Positions 62,929 to 64,000 of a DNA stretch of 64,000 bases are shown here, one piece after another. The position numbers were made by a program, and so were the translations under genes. The stretch is from Pseudomonas chlororaphis (GTDB lineage Bacteria; Pseudomonadota; Gammaproteobacteria; Pseudomonadales; Pseudomonadaceae): positions 1 through 64,000 of the forward strand of contig NZ_MSCT01000012.1 in the NCBI RefSeq assembly GCF_001921865.1, written 5' to 3'. Positions within the stretch are counted from its first letter, which is position 1; every line of letters starts with the position of its first letter. The notes under the pieces are model-generated. The model ran no database searches. It was not told the DNA's origin and saw only the letters and a list, made by a program, of their open reading frames with translations.

Positions 62929-64000
<1,072 letters not shown>

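Overview
The window looks like a chromosomal segment of a fluorescent pseudomonad of the Pseudomonas fluorescens group (protegens/chlororaphis-like). The grounds are high GC with strongly G/C-ending codons, two REP doublets of the TGTAGGAGCG type common in these genomes, and a complete type I secretion exoenzyme locus (serralysin, inhibitor, ABC exporter, two S8 autotransporter proteases, family I.3 lipases) in the order known for this group. No rRNA, tRNA, IS element, prophage or CRISPR array was seen.

Layout: 0.1-6.6 kb holds an AraC regulator, an NTF2-like secreted protein and a four-gene two-component operon whose genes all overlap by ATGA. 6.7-13.5 kb is an AT-richer accessory island: a small membrane protein, a DUF1906 (GH25-like) protein and a divergent 1573-residue protein built of many LYVFYQ-type propeller repeats. 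13.7-17.3 kb holds an acyltransferase-like membrane protein, two lipoproteins (one a polysaccharide deacetylase) and a phosphoribosyltransferase. 17.4-27.1 kb is a sulfonate/taurine-type uptake region: one ABC system linked to an acyl-CoA dehydrogenase and an AhpD-like protein, an AraC regulator, an orphan binding protein, and a second ABC operon preceded by a sigma54-type promoter and CTGTTGC inverted repeats. 27.2-32.3 kb carries small regulators, an SDR, a remarkable Met/Cys-rich protein (70 Met and 16 Cys in 170 residues), a molbindin and an aldo/keto reductase.

32.4-40.4 kb is a phosphorelay with two hybrid kinases (one with Hpt), an EAL response regulator and a LuxR response regulator, resembling Pvr/Rcs of P. 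aeruginosa PA14; it likely links phosphotransfer to c-di-GMP breakdown and gene control. 40.5-47.6 kb has a TIGR03067 protein, a beta-lactamase-fold hydrolase, a FAN1-like nuclease coupled to a nuclease-helicase fusion, and small envelope proteins.

47.7-64 kb, all on the minus strand, is the exoenzyme locus: aprA (runs off the window), aprI, aprDEF, two autotransporter subtilases and two tandem lipases. AprDEF would export the protease and both lipases through C-terminal signals. The two lipases differ mainly by a 49-residue lid segment missing from one copy.

The best candidates for undescribed biology are the propeller/DUF1906/membrane-protein island and the Met/Cys-rich duplicated protein.
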